A stretch of 64,000 bases of DNA from Pseudomonas marginalis (GTDB taxonomy: Bacteria; Pseudomonadota; Gammaproteobacteria; Pseudomonadales; Pseudomonadaceae): contig NZ_FNSU01000001.1 in assembly GCF_900105325.1 (NCBI RefSeq), positions 1-64,000 on the forward strand. The letters are read 5' to 3'. Below, one piece after another: positions 1-11,852 of this stretch. The position numbers and the translations under genes are program-made. The first letter of the stretch is position 1, and the number at the start of each line of letters is the position of its first letter. The notes under the pieces were generated by a model. The model was not told the origin of the DNA, ran no database searches, and was given only the letters and a program-made list of their open reading frames with translations.

Positions 1-2846
<2,846 letters not shown>

Positions 2847-2998
2847 ATAACACCCAAGCAATTTGCGTCGAAAGGCCAGATTGCGGTGTGTGAAGACGCA
2901 ATGAACCGAAAGTTCGAGATTTCACAAAACACCGACAGCTGTCACATACCCAATTTGCTGAAGCGAGGCCAGCTGGCCACGACTCAGTACCCGAATTT

Positions 2999-3114
2999 CT
3001 TGACGACCATAGAGCATTGGAACCACCTGATCCCATCCCGAACTCAGCAGTGAAACGATGCATCGCCGATGGTAGTGTGGGGTTTCCCCATGTGAGAGTA
3101 GGTCATCGTCAAGA
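2999..3114 (+). rRNA. rrf: 5S ribosomal RNA
   Basis: The Pseudomonas 5S sequence is recognisable. Its terminal helix is formed by CTTGACGACC at the start and GGTCATCGTCAAG at the end, and the conserved CCCGAACTCAG loop lies between. It sits about 150 nt after the 23S gene in the same operon. Ends are estimated to within a few nucleotides. Confidence 0.96.
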
Positions 3115-3124
3115 TTAAATTCCG

Positions 3125-3160
3125 AAACCCCATTTGCGAGAGCAGATGGGGTTTTGTTTT
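3125..3160 (+). terminator. rRNA operon terminator
   Basis: Inverted repeat AAACCCCAT (3125-3133) / ATGGGGTTT (3146-3154), followed by a T-rich tract, just after the 5S gene. Classic Rho-independent form; it ends the rRNA transcript before the pqiA-like genes. Confidence 0.9.
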
Positions 3161-3266
3161 GGGCGGTCGGAAAGTGCGGAAAGATGCACGACAAATTTGC
3201 ACAGTTATTTCTGAACCAGACCACTAGAATAGGCACCTAACCTTTTTTAGAGTCAGAGCCCTACCT

Positions 3267-3926
3267 ATGCCGGATCCGGTTGATGCCCTTGAGGTGTCGG
3301 ATTTACCACTGGACAACTTGGTGGCATGCCATGAGTGCGACTTGCTGATGCGCAAACCCATGCTCGCCCTCGGTGAAAAAGCCCAATGCCCGCGTTGCGG
3401 TTATGAACTCTACGCTCACCGCCATAATGTCGTTGAGCGCAGCCTCGCTCTGGTACTCGCCGCGCTGTTGCTCTACGTCCCGGCGAACTTTCTGCCCATC
3501 ATGCAGCTCAATCTGCTCGGGCAGTCCTCAGAGGACACTGTGTGGAGTGGCGTAGTCGGTCTATTCGATACCGGGATGCAAGGCGTCGCCGCCGTGGTGT
3601 TCCTATGCAGCATGGGTATTCCGCTGCTCAAGCTGCTTTGCCAGCTGGCGGTGCTGCTCAGTATTCGTTGGAAGATCGGCCGTAGTTACGGCCTGCTGCT
3701 GTACCGCATTTACCACCACATGAAAGATTGGGGAATGTTGGAGGTCTACTTGATGGGCGTACTGGTGGCGATCGTGAAACTCGCCGACATGGCCTCAATC
3801 ACCATCGGCCTGGGTCTGGTTTGCTTTGTCAGCCTATTAATGGTTCAGGTTCTGCTTGAGGTGGTGATGTCGCCGCACCAGATCTGGCAAGCACTGTCAG
3901 GGGAAGATGATCATGCGGGCGATTGA
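3267..3926 (+). CDS. pqiA: PqiA/LetA-like inner membrane protein, first half
   Basis: 219-residue inner membrane protein of the paraquat-inducible protein A (PqiA/LetA) family. A CxxC...CxxC zinc-ribbon-like segment lies near the N-terminus (CHEC at about 21, CPRC at about 40), followed by about four hydrophobic segments with the family phrase YVPANFLPIMQ. E. coli PqiA and LetA are single proteins of about 420 residues with two such modules; here each module is its own gene. This one overlaps the second module gene, and both precede the MCE-domain gene, so the three should be co-transcribed. Family proteins are thought to power or gate lipid movement through the partner MCE tunnel across the periplasm. 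The specific gene name (pqiA or letA) is not certain. Confidence 0.85.
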   Translation: MPDPVDALEVSDLPLDNLVACHECDLLMRKPMLALGEKAQCPRCGYELYAHRHNVVERSLALVLAALLLYVPANFLPIMQLNLLGQSSEDTVWSGVVGLFDTGMQGVAAVVFLCSMGIPLLKLLCQLAVLLSIRWKIGRSYGLLLYRIYHHMKDWGMLEVYLMGVLVAIVKLADMASITIGLGLVCFVSLLMVQVLLEVVMSPHQIWQALSGEDDHAGD

Positions 3927-4536
3927 TGCGGGCATTCTGATTTGTACTGAATGTCACGAGCTGAACAAACAAGAGCCTGACACCGATGAGCAAACCTGCA
4001 CCCGATGCGGTGCGCTGATCCACGCCCGTCGCCCCAACAGCCTCACTCGCACCTGGGCCTTGCTGATCACGGCGGCCATTCTGTATATCCCCGCCAACCT
4101 GTTGCCGATCATGACCGTCAACTCCCTCGGCCAGGGCGAGCCAAGCACCATCATGGCCGGTGTGATCCAGTTGGTGCAGCACGGCATGTTCCCGATTGCG
4201 GCTGTGGTGTTCATCGCCAGCATCCTGGTGCCGACGTTCAAGCTGGTGGGCATTGGCCTGTTACTGTTCTCGGTTCAACGTCACCAACCGCTTTCCGCGC
4301 AGCAGCGCATTATCATGTACCGCTTTATCGAATTCATTGGCCGCTGGTCCATGCTGGATATCTTCGTGATCGCCATCCTGGTGGCGGTCGTAAACTTTGG
4401 GCGGCTTGCCAGCGTCGAGGCCAACCTCGGCGCTGCAGCGTTCGCCAGTGTGGTGATCTTGACGATGCTTGCCGCAGTAACTTTTGATCCCCGACTGATT
4501 TGGGATAATACGGAGTCGGACGACGACCATGAGTGA
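3913..4536 (+). CDS. PqiA/LetA-like inner membrane protein, second half
   Basis: Second PqiA-family module of about 207 residues, with CTEC and CTRC cysteine pairs near the N-terminus and the conserved YIPANLLPIMTVN membrane phrase. I chose the ATG at 3913 over that at 3907 because the AGGGG ribosome-binding sequence lies about 9 nt before 3913 but only 3 nt before 3907. It overlaps the end of the first module gene by 14 nt and the MCE gene start by 8 nt, which indicates translational coupling. The two modules are homologous but clearly diverged, so this is an old split or duplication and not a recent frameshift. Confidence 0.85.
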   Translation: MRAIDAGILICTECHELNKQEPDTDEQTCTRCGALIHARRPNSLTRTWALLITAAILYIPANLLPIMTVNSLGQGEPSTIMAGVIQLVQHGMFPIAAVVFIASILVPTFKLVGIGLLLFSVQRHQPLSAQQRIIMYRFIEFIGRWSMLDIFVIAILVAVVNFGRLASVEANLGAAAFASVVILTMLAAVTFDPRLIWDNTESDDDHE

Positions 4537-6832
4537 TTTGCCTAAAGCTAAAACCCGCCCGGCCTCCAACTGGTCAGCCATTTGGGTTCTTCCCCTGATT
4601 GCCTTGATCATCGGCGGTTGGCTGGGGTGGCGTGCCTATTCCCAGCAGGGTATTGAGATCCAGGTGCGCTTTGAAAGCGGCGAAGGCATCCAGGCCAACA
4701 AAACCGAAGTGGTCTACAAAGGCATGTCCGTGGGTAAGGTCAAGACCCTTGCCCTTGACGACGAGGGCAATAATCGCGGGGTGATTGCCACCATCGAGAT
4801 GAACAAGGATGTCGAGCAATACCTCAAGACCAACACGCGTTTCTGGCTGGTCAAGCCCAGTGTCAGCCTTGCCGGTATCACCGGCCTGGAAACCCTGGTC
4901 TCGGGTAACTACATCGCCGCCAGCCCCGGTGACGGTGAGCCCACACGCAAATTCAAGGCGCTCTCCGAAGAGCCGCCTTTGTCCGATGCCAAGCCTGGCC
5001 TGCACCTGACCATCAAGGCCGACCGCCTCGGCTCGCTCAACCGTGGCAGCCCGGTGTTCTATAAGCAGATACAGGTCGGCCAGGTCAAAAGCTACTTGCT
5101 CTCCGAGGACCAGAGCACCGTCGAGATCAAGGTCTACATCGAGCCGACCTACGCCAACCTTGTGCGCAAACACACCCGTTTCTGGAACGCCAGCGGCATC
5201 AGCATCGATGCCAATCTCTCCGGCGTGAAGGTGCGCAGCGAATCCCTCTCCAGTATCGTCGCCGGCGGCATTGCCTTCGCCACGCCGGAGAATCGCAAGG
5301 ACAGCCCGCCGACCGATCCGAGCCTGCCGTTCCGCCTGTACGAAGATTTCGATGCGGCCGCTGCCGGTATCAAGGCCAAGGTCAAGCTCACGGACTTCGA
5401 AGGCCTGCAAGCCGGTCGTACACCGGTGATGTACAAAGGCATTCAGGTGGGCAGCCTGAAAACCTTGAAGATCGACCCGGACCTGTCCAGCGCCAACGCC
5501 GAGCTGACCCTCGACCCATTGGCCGAAGACTACCTGGTTCAAGACACCCAGTTCTGGGTGGTCAAACCTTCCATCTCGCTGGCCGGCATTACCGGCCTGG
5601 AAGCCCTGGTCAAAGGTAATTACATCGCCATTCGTCCTGGCGACAAAGGCAGCGCCCCGCAACGCGAATTCGTCGCCCGCGCCAAGGCGCCACCGCTGGA
5701 CCTGCGCTCCCCGGGCCTGCACATGGTGCTGTTCACCGACAACCTCGGCTCCCTGGATGTCGGCAGCCCGATACTCTACAAACAGGTCAAGGTCGGCTCG
5801 GTGCAGAGCTACCAGTTCTCGCGCAAGAACAAGCAGCTGGTGATCGGCGTTCATATCGAGAAGGAATACGAAAACCTGGTTAACGGTTCGACACGTTTCT
5901 GGAATGCCAGCGGTGTGACCCTGACCGGCGGCCTCACCGGTGGTATCCAGGTGAAGAGTGAGTCCCTGGCCAGCCTGATGGCCGGTGGTATTGCCTTCGA
6001 AACACCGCAGCCGAACGTACCGCTGAAAAAGCGCATTCCACGTTTCCGCTTGTTTGCCGACCGTGAGGCGGCCAATCAGCATGGCACCCTGGTGACCATC
6101 AAGGTCGACCGTGCTGACGGTATGCGTCCAGGCACACCGGTACGTTTCAAAGGCCTGGATGTGGGTAAGATCGAGAGCGTGGACCTCAGTGCCGATATGC
6201 AATCGGTGCTGCTCAGTGCGCGTATTACCCAAGTAGCGGACCGCATCGCGCGCGTCGGCAGCCAGTTCTGGGTGGTCAAGCCAGAACTGGGCCTGATGAA
6301 AACCTCCAACCTGGAAACCCTGGTCACCGGGCAATACATCGAAGTGCAGCCGGCTGCGAAAAACGCCGGTCCGCAGAAGAGCTTCGTCGCACTGGCCCAA
6401 CCCCCTGAAGCTGTCCGTCAGGAGGCTGGCCTCAGCCTGACACTTAGCGCCGCACGCCGTGGCTCGTTGAAGGAAGGTGTGCCGGTGACCTACCGTGAAG
6501 TCACCGTGGGCAAAGTGACCGGCTACGAGTTGGGCCAGACCGCCGACCGTGTACTGATCCACATCCTGATCGAACCCAAGTACGCGCCGCTGGTACGCAG
6601 TGGCAGCCGCTTCTGGAACACCAGCGGCTTTGGCCTCGACTTTGGCCTGTTCAAGGGGGCGACGGTGCGCACCGAGTCCCTGGAGACTCTTGTGGCCGGC
6701 GGTATCGCATTTGCCACGCCAGACGGCGAGCGTATGGGCAACGCCGCGCGGCCGCAGCAAACCTTCCCGCTGTTCGACAAATTCGAAGAGGAATGGCTGA
6801 CCTGGGCACCGAAAATCCCACTCGGCAAATAA
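4529..6832 (+). CDS. pqiB: PqiB/LetB-like MCE protein with six MCE domains
   Basis: 767-residue periplasm-spanning MCE (MlaD-type) protein. One N-terminal transmembrane helix (about residues 17-36) anchors it, then six MCE repeats begin near residues 41, 157, 282, 398, 515 and 633. The repeats alternate two phrasings, a Y/FKG..VGK type and a YKQ..VG type. E. coli PqiB has three MCE domains and LetB (YebT) has seven, so this protein is intermediate and closer to LetB in length. Such proteins stack into tubes that carry phospholipids between the inner and outer membranes. It is the last gene of the operon with the two PqiA-like genes. Confidence 0.88.
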   Translation: MSDLPKAKTRPASNWSAIWVLPLIALIIGGWLGWRAYSQQGIEIQVRFESGEGIQANKTEVVYKGMSVGKVKTLALDDEGNNRGVIATIEMNKDVEQYLKTNTRFWLVKPSVSLAGITGLETLVSGNYIAASPGDGEPTRKFKALSEEPPLSDAKPGLHLTIKADRLGSLNRGSPVFYKQIQVGQVKSYLLSEDQSTVEIKVYIEPTYANLVRKHTRFWNASGISIDANLSGVKVRSESLSSIVAGGIAFATPENRKDSPPTDPSLPFRLYEDFDAAAAGIKAKVKLTDFEGLQAGRTPVMYKGIQVGSLKTLKIDPDLSSANAELTLDPLAEDYLVQDTQFWVVKPSISLAGITGLEALVKGNYIAIRPGDKGSAPQREFVARAKAPPLDLRSPGLHMVLFTDNLGSLDVGSPILYKQVKVGSVQSYQFSRKNKQLVIGVHIEKEYENLVNGSTRFWNASGVTLTGGLTGGIQVKSESLASLMAGGIAFETPQPNVPLKKRIPRFRLFADREAANQHGTLVTIKVDRADGMRPGTPVRFKGLDVGKIESVDLSADMQSVLLSARITQVADRIARVGSQFWVVKPELGLMKTSNLETLVTGQYIEVQPAAKNAGPQKSFVALAQPPEAVRQEAGLSLTLSAARRGSLKEGVPVTYREVTVGKVTGYELGQTADRVLIHILIEPKYAPLVRSGSRFWNTSGFGLDFGLFKGATVRTESLETLVAGGIAFATPDGERMGNAARPQQTFPLFDKFEEEWLTWAPKIPLGK

Positions 6833-6837
6833 AGCTA

Positions 6838-6875
6838 CAAAAAAGGCCGCGATCCATCGGATCGCGGCCTTTTTA
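6838..6875. terminator. Bidirectional terminator between pqiB and mksB
   Basis: Near-perfect hairpin with arms AAAAGGCCGCGATCC (6841-6855) and its complement (6859-6873), flanked by A-rich and T-rich runs on the two sides. It lies between two convergent genes and can stop transcription from both. Confidence 0.9.
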
Positions 6876-6892
6876 TATTTCAGCGCAAAACG

Positions 6893-9733
6893 TCAGACCT
6901 CATCCAGCTCCGGCTCATCCGCCTGCACATTCACTGTCGCCTTCACCACATCATGGCGACGGATGTACTTCCAGTCCGCCTCATCGATGTAGATACCGTT
7001 CGGCCCGCTGCCGCCTTCCAGGTCGATTGCCACCTGGGCAGACACCTGTGGCTTCACACTGGCGAGGATCGGCACAAAGCCCAGTTGCAAACTGGTTTCC
7101 AGCAACGCCGCCTGATTCTTCTCATCGATATCCGCTGCTTCGTCGAGGTAGTACGGCAAGCGCACACGCCCGGCCTGGTCACGGTCCATCAAGTGCAGCA
7201 ACAAGTACATGTTGGTCAGCGCCTTGATGGTCATGGTGGTGCCGTTGGACGCCGCGCCGTCGATGTCGGTGTGGATCACCGGCTGACCGTGCACCTTGGT
7301 GATCTCGAAAGCCAGTTCGAACAGGTCCTTGAGGCCCAACTGGTTATGGTTGGCCGCCACCAGGCGGGCCAGGTATTCCTTGGCTTCTTCGTTCTTGTTG
7401 TCCTGCTCGGCACTTTGGCTGAGGTCGAACACCGACAGGGTTTCGCCTTCTTCGTACTGGCCAGCACTGTGGATGATCTGGTCGATATGTTTGAGGGCTT
7501 CCTTATTCGGCGCGAGTACGATGCGGAAGCTTTGCAGGTTGGACACCTGACGCTTGTTGATCTCGCGGTTGAACAGCGCCAGCTGGTGTTCCAGGCTGTC
7601 GTAGTCGCTGCGGATATTGCGCAGGGTTCGTGCAATGTCAGTGACCGCCGCCCGGCGCGCCTTGCCCAGTGTCAGCGCCTCATCGGTGCGGTGCGCATAA
7701 GCGTTGATCAACAATTGCAGGCGACGCTCTACGTCATCCTCGCTGTCGAACTTGGCCACGCCCTTGAGGCGCACCTGAGCGTACAACGCCTCGATCTGGC
7801 CATCGGCACGCAGCAAGCCCTGCCAGCTGTCCTGATAGTCATTGAGCAGCGGCAGCAGGTTATCCATGGAGTCATCGACCGGGTCCATGAACGGCGTGCC
7901 AAACGGCAAGTCGGCCGGCAACAGCTGCCGGCGGCGCAAGGCGTCATCCAGCGTACGTTGCTTGGCTTCCATATCGCCGATCTGGCGGCCCACCAGCTGC
8001 AGCTTGGCGGACAGTTGCTGGACGCGCTCGGTGAACGCATCGCTGGATCGTTTCAACTCATCCTGGGCCGCTTCCATCTGTGCCAGGTTTTCCAGTTTTT
8101 CGCCTTCTTCGGCACTCAGGGTTTGCGCGCGACGGAAGTCTTCCAGCGCCTTTTGCGCGTCCAGCACCTGCTGGTACAGCGCTTCGGTCTGGGTCTTGCT
8201 CGCCGCGCGGTCGGAGGCCACGGCTTGCTGGGTTTTCAGCTGCTTGAGTTCTTTCTCCAGGCGTTCCTTTTGGTCGCGCAACGCTGCGCGGTCCGCCAGG
8301 GCCTGCAGCGCCGGTGGTTCGATGTGGGAGATGTCGATGGACAGCCCCGGCACTTCAAAACGTTCGCCCTTGAAGCCATCGAGGATCTGCTCCAGGGATT
8401 TGACCCACTGGCCGTCCTCATCCAGCGTGATGCCGTGTTCACCCAATGGCAGGCTGAACAACGAACTGTTGAACAGGCGCATCAGGCGCTCGACGTCCTG
8501 CTGCGAAAACTCTTCGCGCAGCTTGGCATAGCTGTTGTTATCCGCGTGATCCAGCTGCTGCTTGACCGACTTCAAGCGTTTTTCCAGATCGCGCAGACGC
8601 TCGTCCAGATCCTCGGCGCTGAACTGCCGCGACTGCGCCAGTGCGCCCGCCAGTTCATCGTGAGCGTCCTTGGCCGCCAGCAATTGCTGCTCCAGGACCC
8701 TGACGTCATCCACCAGGGCAAAGCGATGCTTGAGCACCGACAACTCGCCCAGCCAACGCTGGATGCCGCTGATTTCCCGCTCCAGGCGCATCAGCTCCTG
8801 GGTGCCGCCACGCTGGTCGTTCTGCAGTGCGTCCTGCTCGTTGCGGTAGTGCTCGGCCTGGATGGTCAGCTCTTCCTTGCGCGCACTGGCATAGTCCGAC
8901 CAGGTGCCGAGCAGCGAATCCAGCAGCGGCGACAGGCGATGCAGCTTGCCGCGCAGGGCGTCGCGCTGGCGAACGCCATTGGCCAGGGCTTCCACCAGCG
9001 GGCCGGCAGCGACCAGGGCGTTGTAGTCCTGCTCCATGCGTCGCACATCGCGGAAGGCTTCTTCGCACGCTGCGATGTAATCCACACTACCCGAACGCAG
9101 GCTGTGCTCGAACGCATCGAGGAACAGCTGCTTGAGCTTGGCCGCGGTGATTTCGCGCATGTGCAGCAGGTTGATAAACAACGCGCGGAAAGTTTTCAGG
9201 CTTTGCTCACTGGTGGAGCGCAGCGGGATCAGGGTCAGGTCCAGCGGGATCGACGTATGACCACCCACCAGCAAACGGCGCAGTTCATCCGGCTTGAGTT
9301 CGTAGGCTTTCAGGCCTTCGCGCTCAAGGTTGGTGAACAGCTCCTTCTGACGCAGGCAGGTGTCGTTTTTCTGATAGTGGGCCAGGTCCAGCTTGCCGGC
9401 GTAGGCAAAGAACTGGTGCCCGAAACCACCGCCCGGGCCGCGCCCGACCACGCCGATTACGTGGGGGCCATGGGGCAGGGAGACTTCCACCAGGATGTAG
9501 CTGGTGTCGGTGGCGAAGTAGAAGCGTCGCGATTGCTCCAGGGTGTACTTGCCGAAACTCATGTCCGACATGCGCGCCAGGATCGGGAACTGCAAGGCGT
9601 TGATCGACGCGGATTTACCCAGGTTATTAGCGCCATACACCGACAGCGGTTCTTCCAGCGGGAACAAGCCCAAGCTGTAGCCGGCAGTGTTCAATAGCGC
9701 GAAGCGGCGGATGCCGTAGCGTTCCTTGCTCAT
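6893..9733 (-). CDS. mksB: MksB, SMC-like condensin ATPase
   Basis: 946-residue SMC/MukB-like ATPase of the MksBEF condensin. The N-terminal Walker A is GANNLGKS (about residues 34-41). Long heptad-rich coiled-coil stretches with many Q, E, L and R run from about 230 to 750, and a C-terminal Walker B (YLDEAADID) lies near 870. It is the third gene of mksF-mksE-mksB and overlaps mksE by 4 nt. In Pseudomonas this complex acts in chromosome compaction beside SMC-ScpAB. The gene is followed at once by a terminator and the convergent pqiB, so there is no nuclease gene mksG after it. Confidence 0.93.
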   Translation of the reverse strand: MSKERYGIRRFALLNTAGYSLGLFPLEEPLSVYGANNLGKSASINALQFPILARMSDMSFGKYTLEQSRRFYFATDTSYILVEVSLPHGPHVIGVVGRGPGGGFGHQFFAYAGKLDLAHYQKNDTCLRQKELFTNLEREGLKAYELKPDELRRLLVGGHTSIPLDLTLIPLRSTSEQSLKTFRALFINLLHMREITAAKLKQLFLDAFEHSLRSGSVDYIAACEEAFRDVRRMEQDYNALVAAGPLVEALANGVRQRDALRGKLHRLSPLLDSLLGTWSDYASARKEELTIQAEHYRNEQDALQNDQRGGTQELMRLEREISGIQRWLGELSVLKHRFALVDDVRVLEQQLLAAKDAHDELAGALAQSRQFSAEDLDERLRDLEKRLKSVKQQLDHADNNSYAKLREEFSQQDVERLMRLFNSSLFSLPLGEHGITLDEDGQWVKSLEQILDGFKGERFEVPGLSIDISHIEPPALQALADRAALRDQKERLEKELKQLKTQQAVASDRAASKTQTEALYQQVLDAQKALEDFRRAQTLSAEEGEKLENLAQMEAAQDELKRSSDAFTERVQQLSAKLQLVGRQIGDMEAKQRTLDDALRRRQLLPADLPFGTPFMDPVDDSMDNLLPLLNDYQDSWQGLLRADGQIEALYAQVRLKGVAKFDSEDDVERRLQLLINAYAHRTDEALTLGKARRAAVTDIARTLRNIRSDYDSLEHQLALFNREINKRQVSNLQSFRIVLAPNKEALKHIDQIIHSAGQYEEGETLSVFDLSQSAEQDNKNEEAKEYLARLVAANHNQLGLKDLFELAFEITKVHGQPVIHTDIDGAASNGTTMTIKALTNMYLLLHLMDRDQAGRVRLPYYLDEAADIDEKNQAALLETSLQLGFVPILASVKPQVSAQVAIDLEGGSGPNGIYIDEADWKYIRRHDVVKATVNVQADEPELDEV

Positions 9734-10437
9734 GCGTCGGTCTCCTGTTCTTCGGCAATGGCGCGGGCCAGTGCGTCTTCTTCGCTTTCGTCCGCGAAGT
9801 CGCTGAGGTCCAGCGGGTCATCGGTCTTCAGCAGTTTTTCATCGCTGTCTTCGTCAATGATCACCGGCACCGGCAGTGGCAACACGCTGTGTACGCTGGC
9901 CGCCAGGTCGCGGTCCTGCTGCACCGAAAGGCACACGTCGAGGAAGCGGTGCATCGGCGGCAGGAAGCGGTAAATGCCGTTGTCTTCGCTGGCAAAACCC
10001 AGCTGGGTCATACGGCGCATGATTTTTTCTTCGAGTTCTTCCTGGGTCTGCACTTCGGCCTGGATAAACAGGTCGCGGTACTTTTCCAGCAGCGACGGCA
10101 GCTCGTCACGGCCCAGGCTGCCACCGTCGAGCACGGCGATCGGGTCGCGGCCCTGGTCGGCCAGGTGCTCGACAATGATGAAGGTGAACAGCGCCAGGCG
10201 CTGGGCGGTCTTGTTGACCTGCGCACTCGCAATCGCGGAGTCCGGCACGAAGTAGTAGAAGCCACGGGTATCGCACACCAGCTCAAAGCCCAGGGCCTTG
10301 AACAGCGTGCGGTACTGGTCCTGGAAGTTCGACAGTTGCGCGTACAGCTCGGGGTCGCGGCGGCTGACGTGGTAACCCTTGAACAGCTCGCGAAAGATCG
10401 GCGCCAGCTGGGACAGTTCGGATAGATCAAGATGCAT
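9730..10437 (-). CDS. mksE: MksE, condensin accessory subunit
   Basis: 235-residue MksE, the winged-helix accessory subunit that binds the kleisin MksF. The start chosen is the ATG at 10437, where the sequence MHLDLSELSQLAPIF begins. The open frame extends further upstream, but that part lies inside mksF and is Ser/Thr/Arg-rich, as out-of-frame translation of a coding region is. The gene overlaps mksF by 11 nt and mksB by 4 nt. The C-terminus is very acidic (runs of D and E). Confidence 0.88.
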   Translation of the reverse strand: MHLDLSELSQLAPIFRELFKGYHVSRRDPELYAQLSNFQDQYRTLFKALGFELVCDTRGFYYFVPDSAIASAQVNKTAQRLALFTFIIVEHLADQGRDPIAVLDGGSLGRDELPSLLEKYRDLFIQAEVQTQEELEEKIMRRMTQLGFASEDNGIYRFLPPMHRFLDVCLSVQQDRDLAASVHSVLPLPVPVIIDEDSDEKLLKTDDPLDLSDFADESEEDALARAIAEEQETDA

Positions 10438-11704
10438 GAGGTGTACTCGCAGGATGCTCGGCGGCGTCGGTGCCGGCCGGGAGCAGGGCGAATGAGCGCA
10501 GGCTGACCTGGTGCTCGTGTGTGTGGTAGTCGCGGCGTTCCAGGCGCTCGCGCTTGAAGCGTTTCTCCCGCGAGAGCCGCGAGAACCAGTACAGCAATTC
10601 GTCGGTGGCACCGTCCGGTTCCTGCTCCAGCAGCCAGGTCATCAGGTCCGGCATCGGCAGCGCGTCTTCGCAGCGCTCGAGCATTTCCTTGACCGTCCGA
10701 GGTGCGCGCTGGGCTTCGCCCTTGTGGGACTTGTGCGCCTTGGGGAACCGGGCCGGTTTCGGCTCGAAGTTCGCCAGGGCATACACATAGGCCTCGACCT
10801 GGCTGGCACTGCCGAGGAAGGTGCTTTGCGGTCGGGTAAACATCGGCATCGCCGCCTGCGGCACCGCGTCCAGGCCTTTACGGCGGATGGCCGACAGCGC
10901 CAGCGCCGCACCGCGGGTCACGGCATTGTGCCGACGCGCTTCTTCGCGCAGCGGCAACAGCAGCTCGCGGGCATGCCGCAAGGTCAGCTGGGCGCTGGTC
11001 TGCATTTCGAGGATGCGCGCGTGGGTGCGCAGCAGCATGTCGTCGTCCACCAGGTGGCCGAGGCGCTGTTGCTCGGTGAGCATGCGCAGCAGCACGTTTT
11101 CCACCTTGCGCACGCCTTGCTCGAAGGCACCGTCGGCGTTCACCAGCTGGATCATCGGTTCGACGTACTCGTCCCAGGTCGCCAGGACTTCGGCGTAACG
11201 CTGGCGCAGCGGGATCTGCCGGTCGCTGGTCTTGGCACGGTCGGCCACGGCCGCGAGGGCCTGTTCGTCGTTGGCGAGTTTTTTCAGTACGTCGCGTACG
11301 CGCATGTCGAGCAGGCGCAGTTGGCGGGCCAGGTCGTGGCCATCACGGATGTCGAAGGCATCCTGGATATAACCGGCCAGGCGCTCAAGATGGCGCAGGT
11401 AGGCTTCGATCTCCAGGCACAGGCCAAGCCGGTGCTCCTTGCGAAGATAAGCCAGGAAGTCGTGGATCTGCGCGTTGAGCTCGAAACGGTTCGGGCTCTT
11501 GGCGACAGGCACCAGGATATCCAGGCGAATCCACACGTCCAGCAGGCTGGTGATGTCCTGGGGCGTGCTGTCCAGTTGTTGGGCGGCCAGTTGTGCGCGC
11601 AGCTCGCCGAGGCTCAGGGTGCCTTGGTCGAAGTGTTCGCACAGTGGCTCAAGTAAGGCCCAGTGTTCGGCGAGGGCGCGCAGGACGCGCTTGGGTTCGA
11701 TCAT
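10427..11704 (-). CDS. mksF: MksF, kleisin subunit of MksBEF condensin
   Basis: 425-residue kleisin-like subunit and first gene of the mksF-E-B operon. It starts MIEPKRVLRALAEHW, is largely helical, and has a charged C-terminal section. Family order and lengths (about 425, 235 and 945 residues) match the Pseudomonas MksFEB arrangement. Its start faces holD across about 150 nt, so promoters for both directions must lie in 11705-11852. Confidence 0.88.
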   Translation of the reverse strand: MIEPKRVLRALAEHWALLEPLCEHFDQGTLSLGELRAQLAAQQLDSTPQDITSLLDVWIRLDILVPVAKSPNRFELNAQIHDFLAYLRKEHRLGLCLEIEAYLRHLERLAGYIQDAFDIRDGHDLARQLRLLDMRVRDVLKKLANDEQALAAVADRAKTSDRQIPLRQRYAEVLATWDEYVEPMIQLVNADGAFEQGVRKVENVLLRMLTEQQRLGHLVDDDMLLRTHARILEMQTSAQLTLRHARELLLPLREEARRHNAVTRGAALALSAIRRKGLDAVPQAAMPMFTRPQSTFLGSASQVEAYVYALANFEPKPARFPKAHKSHKGEAQRAPRTVKEMLERCEDALPMPDLMTWLLEQEPDGATDELLYWFSRLSREKRFKRERLERRDYHTHEHQVSLRSFALLPAGTDAAEHPASTPHAS

Positions 11705-11763
11705 GGGAATGGCCGGCTGGTTGGCGATTAAAAGTCGCGATTGTACTGCATCAGGCGCGGGAT

Positions 11764-11840
11764 TTATCCACAGCCGGTCAGTGCACAGTGGGCGATTGTT
11801 ACCGAACAGCGGTAGAATCCCCGCTCTTTACTTATCCACA
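11764..11840 (+). promoter_or_regulatory. Two perfect DnaA boxes around the holD promoter
   Basis: TTATCCACA occurs at 11764-11772 and again at 11832-11840, in the same orientation. Between them lies a -10-like TAGAAT (11813-11818). The downstream box falls between the predicted transcription start and the GTG start of holD at 11853. TTATCCACA is the consensus high-affinity DnaA site. A pair 68 bp apart in front of a DNA polymerase III gene suggests DnaA control; binding is inferred. Confidence 0.6.
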
Positions 11841-11852
11841 AGTGGCCGAGCT

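Noticed and set aside
4574..6760. Very long open frame antisense to the MCE gene
   Set aside because: High-GC codon bias of the real gene leaves the opposite strand open. Its translation is composition-driven, with no domain, while the plus-strand frame has six clear MCE domains.
6953..9697. Long plus-strand open frame across mksB
   Set aside because: Antisense of a gene with intact Walker motifs; the translation is Q/V/L/H-rich without family resemblance.
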